Origin: JAZREA01 sp045660545
Lineage (GTDB): Bacteria > Bacillota > Clostridia > Monoglobales > Firm-18
Assembly: GCA_045660545.1 (NCBI GenBank)
Contig: JAZREA010000008.1
Span: 1 to 57,850, forward strand
Direction of reading: 5' to 3'
DNA length: 57,850 nucleotides
Made by a program: the position numbers and the translations under genes. The notes under the pieces are model-generated. The model searched no databases and had not been told where the DNA came from. It was given only the letters and a program-made list of their open reading frames with translations. Below are positions 41,043 through 49,386 of this stretch, piece by piece (position 1 is the stretch's first letter; every line of letters starts with the position of its first letter).

Positions 41043-41065
41043 TGGGCGGAGTAAATCTCCGCCCA
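41043..41065 (+). terminator. Hairpin after the lipoprotein gene
   Basis: TGGGCGGAG pairs with CTCCGCCCA. The tail is A/T-mixed and not a clean T run, so it may be a partial terminator or mRNA stabiliser that lowers expression of the ABC genes relative to the lipoprotein. Confidence 0.55.
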
Positions 41066-41119
41066 TTAAATTATAAGTTTATTTTATTCAAAGAATCTGA
41101 TTAAAATGGAGAATATCTT

Positions 41120-42682
41120 ATGGAACAAAAGGTAGCTTTAGAACTTAGAAATATTACTAAAACTTTTGGCAACGTTGTGGCGAACAAGAACGTTTCCATT
41201 TCTGTTAACCAGGGGGAAATACTGTCTATTCTTGGCGAAAACGGAAGCGGAAAGACCACGCTTATGAATATGGTTTCGGGCATATATTATCCTGATGGCG
41301 GACAGATATTCATAGACGGTGAGCCTGTTACGATTTCGTCGCCAAAGGACGCGTATAAATACAAAATCGGCATGATACATCAGCACTTTAAGCTTGTTGA
41401 TGTCTTTACGGCTACCGAGAACATTGTCCTGGGCCTTTCGGACGAAAAGGGCTTTGACGTGGCAGAATATGCTAAAAAAATTGAGGAAATAAGCACAAAA
41501 TATGGCTTTGAAATAGACCTTGATAAAAAGATTTATGAAATGTCGGTTTCTGAAAAACAAACTGTCGAAATCGTAAAGGCGCTTTTCAGAGGTGCTGACA
41601 TATTAATTTTGGACGAGCCTACGGCGGTTCTTACTCCGCAGGAAACGTTGAAGCTTTTTGACGTGCTCAGAAAAATGAGAGAAAGCGGAAAGGCTGTTAT
41701 TATAATTACTCACAAGCTTCACGAGGTTTTGTCTATTTCCGACAGAGTGTCCGTACTTCGCAAGGGCGAATATGTCGGCTCTGTTAATACGAGCGAAACA
41801 TCCGAAGAAGAGCTGACCGAGATGATGGTCGGCAAAAAAGTGGTTTTAAACATTGGCAGAAGCGAGCCGAAAAACTGTACCGACAGAATATTGGTACAAA
41901 ACCTAAGCTGTATAAACCGTATGGGCGTTAAGGTGCTTGATGATGTGACCTTTGACGTGCGTTCGGGAGAAATTTTAGGCGTTGCGGGTATCGCGGGCAG
42001 CGGACAAAGGGAACTTTTAGAAGCTATCGCAGGGCTGCAACACGTTACGGAAGGCGCAATTTACTACTTTGACCCAAAAACCGGCGAAAAGGTCAACCTA
42101 AAAGACAAGACACCTATACAGATAAGAGAGATGGGTGTGCGTCTTGCTTTTGTGCCGGAAGACAGACTGGGAATGGGACTTGTCGGCAATATGGACATCG
42201 TCGACAACATGATGCTTAGAAGCTATAAAAAAGGCAAGTCGATTCTTTTGCAGAAAAAAGGCCCAAAGAGCCTGGCAGAAGATGTTATCGAAAGGCTTAA
42301 GGTGGCAACCCCGTCTGCAAATACACCGGTAAGAAAATTATCGGGAGGAAATGTGCAAAAAGTCCTCGTTGGCAGAGAAATCGCCGTGGCACCTACTGTG
42401 CTGATGGCGGCGTATCCTGCACGAGGTTTGGATATAAATTCTTCGTATACAATATATAACCTTTTAAACGAGCAAAAGGAAAATGGCGTTGCTATAATCT
42501 TTATAGGAGAGGACTTAGACGTTTTGCTTGAGCTTTGCGACAGGATTTTAGTAATCGGCAGCGGCAGAGTAACAGGCGTTGTAGACGGAAGAAAGGCTAC
42601 GAAGGAAGAAATCGGCCTTTTGATGACAAAGTCCCAAAAGGCGGAAGATAAAAACGAAACAGGGAGGGAAGATTGTGAATAA
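41120..42682 (+). CDS. ABC transporter ATPase, two nucleotide-binding domains (nucleoside uptake)
   Basis: 520 residues. The first domain has GENGSGKTTLMN (Walker A), the signature region MSVSEKQTVEIVKALF and ILILDEPTAVLTPQE (Walker B). The second has GVAGIAGSGQRELL, LSGGNVQKVLVGREI and a degenerate Walker B ending PARGLD. This order and the degenerate second half are usual for RbsA/YufO-like proteins. It powers uptake with the permeases that follow. It overlaps the next gene by eight bases. Confidence 0.95.
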   Translation: MEQKVALELRNITKTFGNVVANKNVSISVNQGEILSILGENGSGKTTLMNMVSGIYYPDGGQIFIDGEPVTISSPKDAYKYKIGMIHQHFKLVDVFTATENIVLGLSDEKGFDVAEYAKKIEEISTKYGFEIDLDKKIYEMSVSEKQTVEIVKALFRGADILILDEPTAVLTPQETLKLFDVLRKMRESGKAVIIITHKLHEVLSISDRVSVLRKGEYVGSVNTSETSEEELTEMMVGKKVVLNIGRSEPKNCTDRILVQNLSCINRMGVKVLDDVTFDVRSGEILGVAGIAGSGQRELLEAIAGLQHVTEGAIYYFDPKTGEKVNLKDKTPIQIREMGVRLAFVPEDRLGMGLVGNMDIVDNMMLRSYKKGKSILLQKKGPKSLAEDVIERLKVATPSANTPVRKLSGGNVQKVLVGREIAVAPTVLMAAYPARGLDINSSYTIYNLLNEQKENGVAIIFIGEDLDVLLELCDRILVIGSGRVTGVVDGRKATKEEIGLLMTKSQKAEDKNETGREDCE

Positions 42683-43787
42683 GATTACTAACAAGGCTTA
42701 CGGATTTTTCACGGCTTCTCCCTTTCATATATCAAAGAGAGACGACATAGTCTGGTACAAGGCGTGGGCCATTCGCGCTATGTCAATAATTTTGGCTTTG
42801 ATTGTCAGCGGAATATTGACCTTTGCGCTTACAAAGCTAAATCCGCTTATGGTGTATGTTACTATGGTAGACGGCGCGGTAGGAACGCCGAGGCTGGTGT
42901 GGAACTTATTACAAAACACCGCGATATTGCTTTGTATATCTTTGGCTGTTACTCCTGCGTTTAAGATGAAGTTCTGGAACATCGGCGCGGAGGGACAGGT
43001 GCTGGTTGGCGGACTTGCGACGGCGACTTTTATGATATTTTTCGGCGAGAAGCTCTCTCCCGCGATTTTGATACCTCTTATGCTTGTTGTAAGCGTGCTT
43101 GCGGGCGCGGTATGGGGTATTATTCCCGCTATATTTAAAGCGAGGTTTAATTCCAACGAGACTTTGTTTACCCTTATGATGAACTATATTGCGATTCAGC
43201 TTGTGGCGTACTTTACGCTTGAATGGTCGGTGCCCAAGGGCTCGGGAACGCCGAGGACTCTGGAATTTGGCCAGCTGCCCGTTATGTTCGGGCAAAAGTA
43301 TTTGCTCAGCATTCTTATAGTAGTTCTTCTTACGGTTATAATGTATGTTTATCTTAAATACAGCAAGCAGGGCTACGAGATTGCCGTTGTCGGCGAGAGC
43401 GAAAACACCGCAAGATACATTGGTATTAATGTAAAGAAAATAATTTTAAGAACTATGGCGATTTCGGGCGCTATATGCGGACTTGCGGGTTTTCTGATAG
43501 TTTCCGGAATAGACCATTCGTTAAAGTGCGACAGCGCAGGCGGAAGAGGATTTACCGCTATTATGGTGTCCTGGCTTGCGAAGTTTGACCCTGTTTATAT
43601 GGTGTTTACGTCGCTTTTGATTGTGTTTTTGGAAAAGGGCGCGTCTAAGATTTCGGAAGTGTACAGGCTTAATTCGTCGTTCTCCGACATTATTACGGGT
43701 ATAATTATATTCTTTATAATCGGCTCGGAATTTTTCATTAACTACAAGGTTCAGATGAGCAAAAACGCTAAGGAGGAGATTTTATGA
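42675..43787 (+). CDS. ABC transporter permease, BMP/nucleoside type (YufP-like)
   Basis: 370 residues with about ten helices. It shows the branched-chain-permease-like signature (MKFWNIGAEGQVLVGGLA, GAVWGIIPAIFKARFNSNE and GESENTARYIGINV). GTG start at 42675 after GGGAGGGAAG. It overlaps the second permease by ATGA. The two permeases form the membrane channel for the nucleoside. Confidence 0.93.
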   Translation: MNKITNKAYGFFTASPFHISKRDDIVWYKAWAIRAMSIILALIVSGILTFALTKLNPLMVYVTMVDGAVGTPRLVWNLLQNTAILLCISLAVTPAFKMKFWNIGAEGQVLVGGLATATFMIFFGEKLSPAILIPLMLVVSVLAGAVWGIIPAIFKARFNSNETLFTLMMNYIAIQLVAYFTLEWSVPKGSGTPRTLEFGQLPVMFGQKYLLSILIVVLLTVIMYVYLKYSKQGYEIAVVGESENTARYIGINVKKIILRTMAISGAICGLAGFLIVSGIDHSLKCDSAGGRGFTAIMVSWLAKFDPVYMVFTSLLIVFLEKGASKISEVYRLNSSFSDIITGIIIFFIIGSEFFINYKVQMSKNAKEEIL

Positions 43788-44761
43788 TAGCTACAATTAT
43801 TCAAAGAGCTGTTATGCAGGGTACTCCTTTGTTGTTTGGCTCGACAGGCGAGATACTTACAGAAAAGTCGGGGAACTTAAACCTTGGTATCCCCGGAATT
43901 ATGTATGTTGGCGCTATAAGCGGGGTTGCGGGTGCGTTTTTGTACGAGCAAAGTGCTGCGGTTATTAATCCGTTTTGGGCTTTGTTGATACCGCTTCTTA
44001 GCTGCTTGATTGGCTCTGTTCTGATGGGGTTTATCTACTGCTTTTTGACAGTTACCCTTCGTGCTAACCAAAACGTAACGGGCCTTGCGCTTACTACTTT
44101 TGGTATCGGTATCGGTAACTTCTTTGGCGGCTCGCTGATTAAGCTCGTGGGTACGGACGTGCCTTCGATTTCGCTTTCGGCTACGAGTATGATTTTCAAA
44201 ACTCAGCTACCTTTCGCACACAAGCTTGGGTGGTTCGGCGAGGTGTTTTTATCCTACGGATTTTTGGTTTATGTTGCGATTATTGTTGCTTTGGTTTGCT
44301 CGCATATTCTAAACAAGACGAGGGTGGGGCTGCACCTTCGCTCTGTCGGCGAAAGCCCTGAGACCGCAGATGCGGCAGGAATAAACGTCACTAAGTACAA
44401 GTATTTGTTTACCTGTATCGGTAGTGGGATTGCAGGACTTGGCGGACTTTATTATGTTATGGACTATGCAAACGGCGTCTGGTCCAATAACGGCTTTGGC
44501 GACCGCGGATGGCTTTCGATTGCACTGGTTATCTTCTCAATCTGGAGGCCGAGCCTTAGTATTTTAGGCTCGATACTCTTCGGATTTTTGTACGTTATAC
44601 CTACTTATATACCAAACATCACGGTCAGCATAAAGAAGCTTTTTGAAATGCTTCCTTATGCGGTAACTATTCTGGTACTCGTTATTACAAGCGTCAGAAA
44701 TAAAAAGGAGAATCAGCCTCCTGCATCGCTTGGTTTAGCATACTTTAGAGAAGAACGGTAA
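43784..44761 (+). CDS. ABC transporter permease, BMP/nucleoside type (YufQ-like)
   Basis: 325 residues with about nine helices. It starts with TPLLFGSTGEILTEKSGNLN and GIPGIMYVGA, as second permeases of this system do, and has SVGESPETADAAGINV, the loop that meets the ATPase. Last gene of the uptake operon; a hairpin with T run lies about 100 bases downstream. Confidence 0.93.
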   Translation: MIATIIQRAVMQGTPLLFGSTGEILTEKSGNLNLGIPGIMYVGAISGVAGAFLYEQSAAVINPFWALLIPLLSCLIGSVLMGFIYCFLTVTLRANQNVTGLALTTFGIGIGNFFGGSLIKLVGTDVPSISLSATSMIFKTQLPFAHKLGWFGEVFLSYGFLVYVAIIVALVCSHILNKTRVGLHLRSVGESPETADAAGINVTKYKYLFTCIGSGIAGLGGLYYVMDYANGVWSNNGFGDRGWLSIALVIFSIWRPSLSILGSILFGFLYVIPTYIPNITVSIKKLFEMLPYAVTILVLVITSVRNKKENQPPASLGLAYFREER

Positions 44762-44859
44762 ATGGGTGTAGAAAAATGCACAGACCACACAAGGCAAAGT
44801 AAATTAAACAGAGATGCGGTTGGATTTATAAAGTTAAAAGTGGAATTATAATTAAAGTG

Positions 44860-44892
44860 GAAATTCGTCTTTCGACGAATTTCTGTTTTTTT
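44860..44892 (+). terminator. Terminator of the nucleoside-uptake operon
   Basis: GAAATTCGTC (44860-44869) pairs with GACGAATTTC (44874-44883) and is followed by a T run. Confidence 0.9.
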
Positions 44893-44910
44893 TAATGCCT
44901 TGTGTTTTGA

Positions 44911-44973
44911 ACAAACTTCGCCTCTCGGCGTACCTTTGTACGCCTTCGGGTAACCCCTGCGGGCTTAGTTTGT
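44911..44973. other. Cluster of competing hairpins
   Basis: Outer stem ACAAACT (44911-44917) with AGTTTGT (44967-44973). Inside, GGCG (44927-44930) can pair with CGCC (44919-44922), or the GGCGTAC at 44927-44933 can pair with GTACGCC at 44938-44944. CCC near 44955 can pair with GGG on either side. The arms exclude each other, as in switch-like RNAs or REP-like elements. I recognise no known class. Confidence 0.4.
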
Positions 44974-45050
44974 CCAATCTGCACTATTTTTCGTCCACCC
45001 CAGACAAGAAACGGGTGTAGAAAAATGCACCGACTATAAAAAGACAAACA

Positions 45051-45087
45051 AAAAAGAGCAGTAGTTTTTTCTACTGCTCTTTTTTTA
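45051..45087. terminator. Bidirectional terminator after tmcAL
   Basis: AAAAAGAGCAGTAG pairs with CTACTGCTCTTTTT around a T-rich loop, with A and T runs on both sides. It directly follows the minus-strand tmcAL stop (45087-45085). Confidence 0.88.
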
Positions 45088-46194
45088 TATTATTATAGGT
45101 GTTTGTTTAAAGTCCTTTGAGGCGGGGGTGTGGGTTATAACTGAGTACACGTCCGACGCCAATATATCACATTCAAGCATCCTGCACATCTTTGCGTCCG
45201 CCGTCTTGGTTATTAGCGGCAGGGACGATTCTTTTCGTGCCTTTGCCAAAATTTCCCTGCCCTTTTCGTTCATTCCCAATACCCTTATATACTGGGGTGG
45301 CAAGTTAACGTCGTCCTTGGTTATGCCCAGCACAATGTTTGTAAGTATGCGGCGGATTCTCGCCAAAGTATAACGCTTGGTTTTGATGTTGTTATACAGC
45401 TCTTCTAAGGACGAGCTTTTAAGCACCGCGTCGTATATTCTGTTTTCAAGCCCTTCGGTAACGTCGGGCGCGGAGGCGATTGTTCCCTTTGCAGACGTAC
45501 GGAGCTTATAGAGAACAAGATTTTCAAAAGCTTTAAGGTCCGCTATGGGTGAGGTGCAAAGTACTTCGGCGGTTGTGTTTGGGACAAGGTGGTCGTACGC
45601 TTCTCCACTATAAATTTTAGCGCGGATGTCGAGGGCGCTTCCGATTTGGTCGTGGAGCGAGCCGTGACGCTTTATTGCTACCGGGGTCATCGTGCGGTTG
45701 GCCTTTAAGTACTCTATCGCGAGGGTGTTGTTGGGCGTATCCAGAATGTCCACCCCCGAAGCTTCCGAAACTGCGCGCGGATAGCTTACGCCCTCTTTTA
45801 GCAAATCTGTTAACTTTTGTGTAAAAACCGTGTCATTTTTGTTAAAAAAATCCGCAGCTTTTTGCAAGCTTTTCACATCGTCGGTCTCGGCACCAAAGGA
45901 CAAAAAGTCGCAGCCGATAGCTTCCAAAAGTGCAACACCACCTGCGGCAAAGCGCTGTGCAGACTGACAGGCAAACACGACAGGCAGCTCTACAACAAGG
46001 TCTGCACCGCCTGAGAGGGCAGCTCTTGCACGGGCAAATTTGTCGATAGCGGCGGGCTCTCCACGCTGTGTAAAGTTGCCCGACATAACAACGACAACCG
46101 CATCTGCGCCGCAAAGCTCACGTGCCTTTTCGATATGATATTTGTGTCCGTTATGAAACGGATTGTATTCGGCTATAATTCCCGTCGTTTTCAC
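45085..46194 (-). CDS. tmcAL: tRNA(Met) cytidine acetate ligase
   Basis: 369 residues. The nucleotidyltransferase N-terminus GIIAEYNPFHNGHKYHIEKA contains the HxGH-type ATP site; VVVVMSGNFTQRGEPAAIDKF follows. TmcAL makes N4-acetylcytidine at the wobble position of elongator tRNA-Met from acetate and ATP, which fits the neighbouring acetate genes pta-ackA on the other strand. I prefer GTG 46194 as start because AGGGGTG lies just upstream; a TTG at 46218 is also possible. Confidence 0.93.
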   Translation of the reverse strand: MKTTGIIAEYNPFHNGHKYHIEKARELCGADAVVVVMSGNFTQRGEPAAIDKFARARAALSGGADLVVELPVVFACQSAQRFAAGGVALLEAIGCDFLSFGAETDDVKSLQKAADFFNKNDTVFTQKLTDLLKEGVSYPRAVSEASGVDILDTPNNTLAIEYLKANRTMTPVAIKRHGSLHDQIGSALDIRAKIYSGEAYDHLVPNTTAEVLCTSPIADLKAFENLVLYKLRTSAKGTIASAPDVTEGLENRIYDAVLKSSSLEELYNNIKTKRYTLARIRRILTNIVLGITKDDVNLPPQYIRVLGMNEKGREILAKARKESSLPLITKTADAKMCRMLECDILASDVYSVITHTPASKDFKQTPIII

Positions 46195-46230
46195 CTTATT
46201 CACCCCTTTTATTTCCAACTATTTGTATAT

Positions 46231-46258
46231 ATTATAACACATTATAAAAAAAATTCAA
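46231..46258 (-). promoter_or_regulatory. Promoter of tmcAL
   Basis: On the minus strand TTGAAT (46258-46253), 16 bases, TATAAT (46236-46231). It lies back to back with the pta promoter. Confidence 0.6.
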
Positions 46259-46264
46259 TTTATA

Positions 46265-46293
46265 TTTACAAACCGTGGAAAATTATGTATAAT
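46265..46293 (+). promoter_or_regulatory. Promoter of pta-ackA
   Basis: TTTACA at 46265-46270, exactly 17 bases, TATAAT at 46288-46293. Only six bases separate it from the divergent tmcAL promoter, so the two may compete. Confidence 0.8.
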
Positions 46294-46332
46294 ATTAAGT
46301 TAGATAGGAATATTTTTAGGGGGTTATTATAT

Positions 46333-47331
46333 ATGGCATTTTTAGACGTTATTAAGCAAAGGGCGAAAGAGAACAAGATGACTGTTGTTCTGCCCGAATC
46401 TATGGACCGCAGAACCTTTGAGGCTGCTGAGATTATCTTGAAAGAGGATATTGCAAACCTTGTTATCATCGGTACACCCGAGGAGGTTGAGGCTAACAGC
46501 AAGGGACTTGACATATCCAAGGCTACAATTATAAATCCATTTACTTATGAAAAGACTGAGGAGTATATAAACCTCTTTGTAGAGCTCAGAAAGAACAAGG
46601 GGCTTACTTATGAAGAGGCTAAGAAGACTGCTCTTGGAGACTATATGTACTACGCATGTCTTATGGTTAAGGCAGGAGACGCTGACGGTGTTGTTTCCGG
46701 TGCTTGTCATTCGACTGCAAACACGCTCCGTCCAAGCTTGCAGATTATAAAGACAAAGCCGGGCGTTAAGCTTGTTTCGGCCTTTTTCGTTATGGTTGTG
46801 CCGGACTGCGAGTACGGTGCTAACGGAACATTTATCTTCGCGGACAGCGGTCTTGAACAGAACCCTGACCCTGAAAAGCTTGCGGCTATTGCTGCTTGTT
46901 CGGCTGAGTCATTTGAACTTTTGGCTCAGGAGAAGGCTATGGTTGCTATGCTTTCGCACTCGACTATGGGAAGCGCTAAGCACGCGGACGTTGACAAGGT
47001 GGTTGAGGCAACAAGAATCTGTAAGGAACAAAACCCAGACCTTGCGGTTGACGGCGAACTTCAGCTCGACGCTGCGATTGTTCCTGAAATCGGTATGTCA
47101 AAGGCTCCCAACAGCCCTGTTGCAGGTAAGGCTAACGTTTTGGTGTTCCCTGATTTAGACGCAGGTAACATTGGTTACAAGCTTGTTCAAAGACTTGCAA
47201 AGGCTGAAGCATACGGACCTGTTACACAGGGTATCGCGATGCCTATAAACGACCTTTCCAGAGGATGCTCGGCAGAGGATATTGTCGGCGTTGTTGCAAT
47301 TACCTGTGTACAAGCTCAGGCAAACAAATAA
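46333..47331 (+). CDS. pta: Phosphate acetyltransferase
   Basis: 332 residues, the short single-domain form common in Firmicutes. It turns acetyl-CoA and phosphate into acetyl phosphate. Signatures: VVLPESMDRRTFEAAEII, DGVVSGACHSTANTLRPSL, FADSGLEQNPDPEKLA, ALAxxS-like MLSHSTMGSAKHADV and GELQLDAAIVPEIG. The start is ATG 46333, where homologues begin (MAFLDVIKQRAKENK). Upstream in-frame sequence to 46135 lies in tmcAL and in the promoters and is not translated. Confidence 0.97.
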   Translation: MAFLDVIKQRAKENKMTVVLPESMDRRTFEAAEIILKEDIANLVIIGTPEEVEANSKGLDISKATIINPFTYEKTEEYINLFVELRKNKGLTYEEAKKTALGDYMYYACLMVKAGDADGVVSGACHSTANTLRPSLQIIKTKPGVKLVSAFFVMVVPDCEYGANGTFIFADSGLEQNPDPEKLAAIAACSAESFELLAQEKAMVAMLSHSTMGSAKHADVDKVVEATRICKEQNPDLAVDGELQLDAAIVPEIGMSKAPNSPVAGKANVLVFPDLDAGNIGYKLVQRLAKAEAYGPVTQGIAMPINDLSRGCSAEDIVGVVAITCVQAQANK

Positions 47332-47355
47332 TTTTTAAAAGGAAGGATTTTTGAC

Positions 47356-48549
47356 ATGAAAATTTTAGTTATAAACGCAGGAAGCTCTTCGCTTAAATAT
47401 CAGCTTATTGATATGGACAGCGAAAAGGTTATGGCAAAAGGTCTTTGCGAGAGAATTGGGATTGACGGCTCCAGACTTAACCATACTCCCGGGGACAAGG
47501 ACAAGATCGTTATCGAAAAGCCTATGAAGGACCACGCTGACGCTATTGGTATGGTTGTTGACGCCTTGGTTGACAAGGAATATGGCGTTATCGGCGACAT
47601 GAAGGAAATTTCCGCAGTAGGACACAGAGTTGTTCACGGCGGCGAGATGTTCAGCGGCTCTGTATTGATTACAGACGAGGTTAAAAAGGCTATTGAAGAG
47701 TGCAACGACTTGGCACCTCTTCACAACCCTGCGAACCTTATCGGTATTGACGCCTGCGAAAAGGCTATGCCCGGTGTTCCGCAGGTAGCTGTGTTCGATA
47801 CAGCGTTCCACCAGACTATGCCGAAGGAAGCATTTATGTACGCTATTCCTTACAAGTACTACGAAAACTACAAGGTTAGAAGATACGGCTTCCACGGAAC
47901 TTCACACAGATATGTTTCTCAGCGTGCGGCAGCTATGCTCGGCAAAAAGCCTGAGGAGATTAAAATTATCACATTGCACCTTGGAAACGGTTCAAGTATA
48001 GCGGCTGTTAAAAACGGCAAGTCTGTTGATACTACTATGGGCTTTACTCCTTTGGCAGGTGTGCCGATGGGTACCAGAAGTGGTGATATAGACCCTGCTA
48101 TTTTACAGTATATTATGAACAAAGAAAACATCGACATCGACAAGATGAACTCGATTTTGAACAAGGAGTCGGGCGTTTTGGGTGTGTCGGAGGTTAGCTC
48201 GGACTTCCGCGACCTTTCTGCTGCTACTGAAAACGGCAACGAAAAGGCAGAGCTTGCTGAGGATATGTTTGTTTACAACGTAAAGAAATATATCGGAACA
48301 TACGCTGTTGCTATGGAAGGTCTTGACGCTATCGTATTTACAGCAGGTATTGGCGAAAACAACGGTGCATACCGCAAGAGAATGACTGACGGTCTTGAAT
48401 TTATGGGCATTGCTATCGACGACGAAAAGAACTCTGTACGTGGATGCGAAATCGACATAAGTGCAGACGGCGCAAAGGTAAGAACTCTTGTTATTCCTAC
48501 TAACGAGGAACTTATGATAGCTATGGATACAATGGAGCTTTTGAAATAA
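47356..48549 (+). CDS. ackA: Acetate kinase
   Basis: 397 residues, standard length. It makes ATP and acetate from acetyl phosphate, the energy step of acetate fermentation. Motifs: VINAGSSSLKYQLIDM, HRVVHGGEMF, VAVFDTAFHQTMP, YGFHGTSHRYV (acetokinase signatures), LGNGSSIAAV and FTAGIGENNG. AAGGAAGG precedes the ATG; 24 bases after pta. A pta-ackA pair with the Mbh hydrogenase points to H2- and acetate-forming fermentation. Confidence 0.98.
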   Translation: MKILVINAGSSSLKYQLIDMDSEKVMAKGLCERIGIDGSRLNHTPGDKDKIVIEKPMKDHADAIGMVVDALVDKEYGVIGDMKEISAVGHRVVHGGEMFSGSVLITDEVKKAIEECNDLAPLHNPANLIGIDACEKAMPGVPQVAVFDTAFHQTMPKEAFMYAIPYKYYENYKVRRYGFHGTSHRYVSQRAAAMLGKKPEEIKIITLHLGNGSSIAAVKNGKSVDTTMGFTPLAGVPMGTRSGDIDPAILQYIMNKENIDIDKMNSILNKESGVLGVSEVSSDFRDLSAATENGNEKAELAEDMFVYNVKKYIGTYAVAMEGLDAIVFTAGIGENNGAYRKRMTDGLEFMGIAIDDEKNSVRGCEIDISADGAKVRTLVIPTNEELMIAMDTMELLK

Positions 48550-48609
48550 AAAGCAGGTCTTGAAAAAGACAATAATTGGCAAAATATTGCTCCAAAAACA
48601 AAATAACTA

Positions 48610-48638
48610 TTGACAAAACGGCAATAGTTAGATATAAT
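48610..48638 (+). promoter_or_regulatory. Consensus promoter of DUF177-rpmF
   Basis: TTGACA at 48610-48615, exactly 17 bases, TATAAT at 48633-48638: a perfect sigma-A promoter. The predicted +1 falls on or next to the A of the ATG at 48646, so the mRNA would have no leader. Confidence 0.9.
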
Positions 48639-48645
48639 GTTTACT

Positions 48646-49116
48646 ATGAATGTTGATTTGTTATCCATTATAAACAAAACTGTAAAAGAAATCCCGCTTG
48701 ATTGTGAGGCGGCCTTTGAAACCGAAGATTATTCGATACAGTGGAAGCTGTCCGGTGTGGTCTTTGACAACAACGGAAGAATTGAGGTTAAGGCCACTGC
48801 AAACGCTTGTGTTTCGGGACGTTGCGCGAGGTGCACAAAGGACGTTAAAAGGACGATTTTTATCGATATAAGCGAGGAAGTCGGAAAAGACGAGGTTGTG
48901 CTCGACGGGACGGTTTTGGATATTGACAGCATTGTAAAAAACAATATTGTGGTTGAATTACCTATTAGATTTCTCTGCAAAGAAGACTGCAAGGGTATTT
49001 GCGACATTTGTGGAGCAGATTTGAATATTACCGAGTGTAACTGCAGCCACGAGCGTTTTGACGAACGTCTTAGCGTTTTGGCCCAGTTATTGGATTGTGG
49101 TAACGAACCTGATTGA
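48646..49116 (+). CDS. DUF177 (YceD-family) protein
   Basis: 156 residues. The YceD family, almost always upstream of rpmF, is linked to 23S rRNA accumulation or ribosome assembly. Two Cys pairs are present: GRCARCTKDV and CKGICDICGADLN, the latter family-typical. No ribosome binding site stands before either ATG (48637 or 48646). ATG 48637 lies inside the -10 box and cannot be in the mRNA, so 48646 at the predicted transcript 5' end is the best start. The following rpmF has a normal GGAGGTG. Confidence 0.9.
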   Translation: MNVDLLSIINKTVKEIPLDCEAAFETEDYSIQWKLSGVVFDNNGRIEVKATANACVSGRCARCTKDVKRTIFIDISEEVGKDEVVLDGTVLDIDSIVKNNIVVELPIRFLCKEDCKGICDICGADLNITECNCSHERFDERLSVLAQLLDCGNEPD

Positions 49117-49135
49117 TTTTGAGGAGGTGTAGCAA

Positions 49136-49315
49136 ATGGCAGTACCAAAGAGAAAAGTTTCTAACGCAAGAAGAGATAGCAGACGTGCACACTGGAAGTT
49201 AGCTCTTCCCGGTATGGTTAAATGTCCTAATTGTCAGGAATTTAAATTACCTCACAGAGTATGTGGTAATTGCGGTTTCTATAAGGGAAAAGAAGTTGTT
49301 AAGAAAGAAGCGTAA
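49136..49315 (+). CDS. rpmF: 50S ribosomal protein L32
   Basis: 59 residues, full length. It starts MAVPKRKVSNARRDSRR as all L32 do and carries the zinc-type four Cys (CPNCQE, CGNCG). It is a structural protein of the large subunit, co-transcribed with the DUF177 gene 19 bases upstream. GAGGAGGTG precedes the ATG. The presence of four Cys marks the zinc-containing paralogue type. Confidence 0.98.
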   Translation: MAVPKRKVSNARRDSRRAHWKLALPGMVKCPNCQEFKLPHRVCGNCGFYKGKEVVKKEA

Positions 49316-49319
49316 TGCT

Positions 49320-49358
49320 AAGGTGTGTGTGCTTGTTTGCGCACACACCTTTTAATTT
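49320..49358 (+). terminator. Terminator of DUF177-rpmF
   Basis: AAGGTGTGTGTGC pairs with GCGCACACACCTT, followed by a T-rich tail. Confidence 0.88.
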
Positions 49359-49386
49359 TAGTGCATTGTAAAGGGGGCTTGGGTTG

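Larger units (their letters stand above)
44762..45084. other. Structured intergenic region with an 18-nt direct repeat
   Basis: No protein gene seen. GGGTGTAGAAAAATGCAC occurs at 44764-44781 and 45013-45030, with similar bases continuing after each copy. ACACAAGGCA (about 44787) has its exact complement at about 44896. A terminator lies at 44860-44892. A cluster of small hairpins lies at 44911-44973, closed by ACAAACT/AGTTTGT. Confidence 0.6.

Noticed and set aside
44764..45030. CRISPR array from the 18-nt repeat
   Set aside because: Only two copies, 249 bases apart, no regular spacers, no cas genes.
49300..49386. plsX expected between rpmF and later genes
   Set aside because: In many Firmicutes plsX follows rpmF, but here only a terminator and a short gap precede the DUF512 gene; no plsX is seen in the window.
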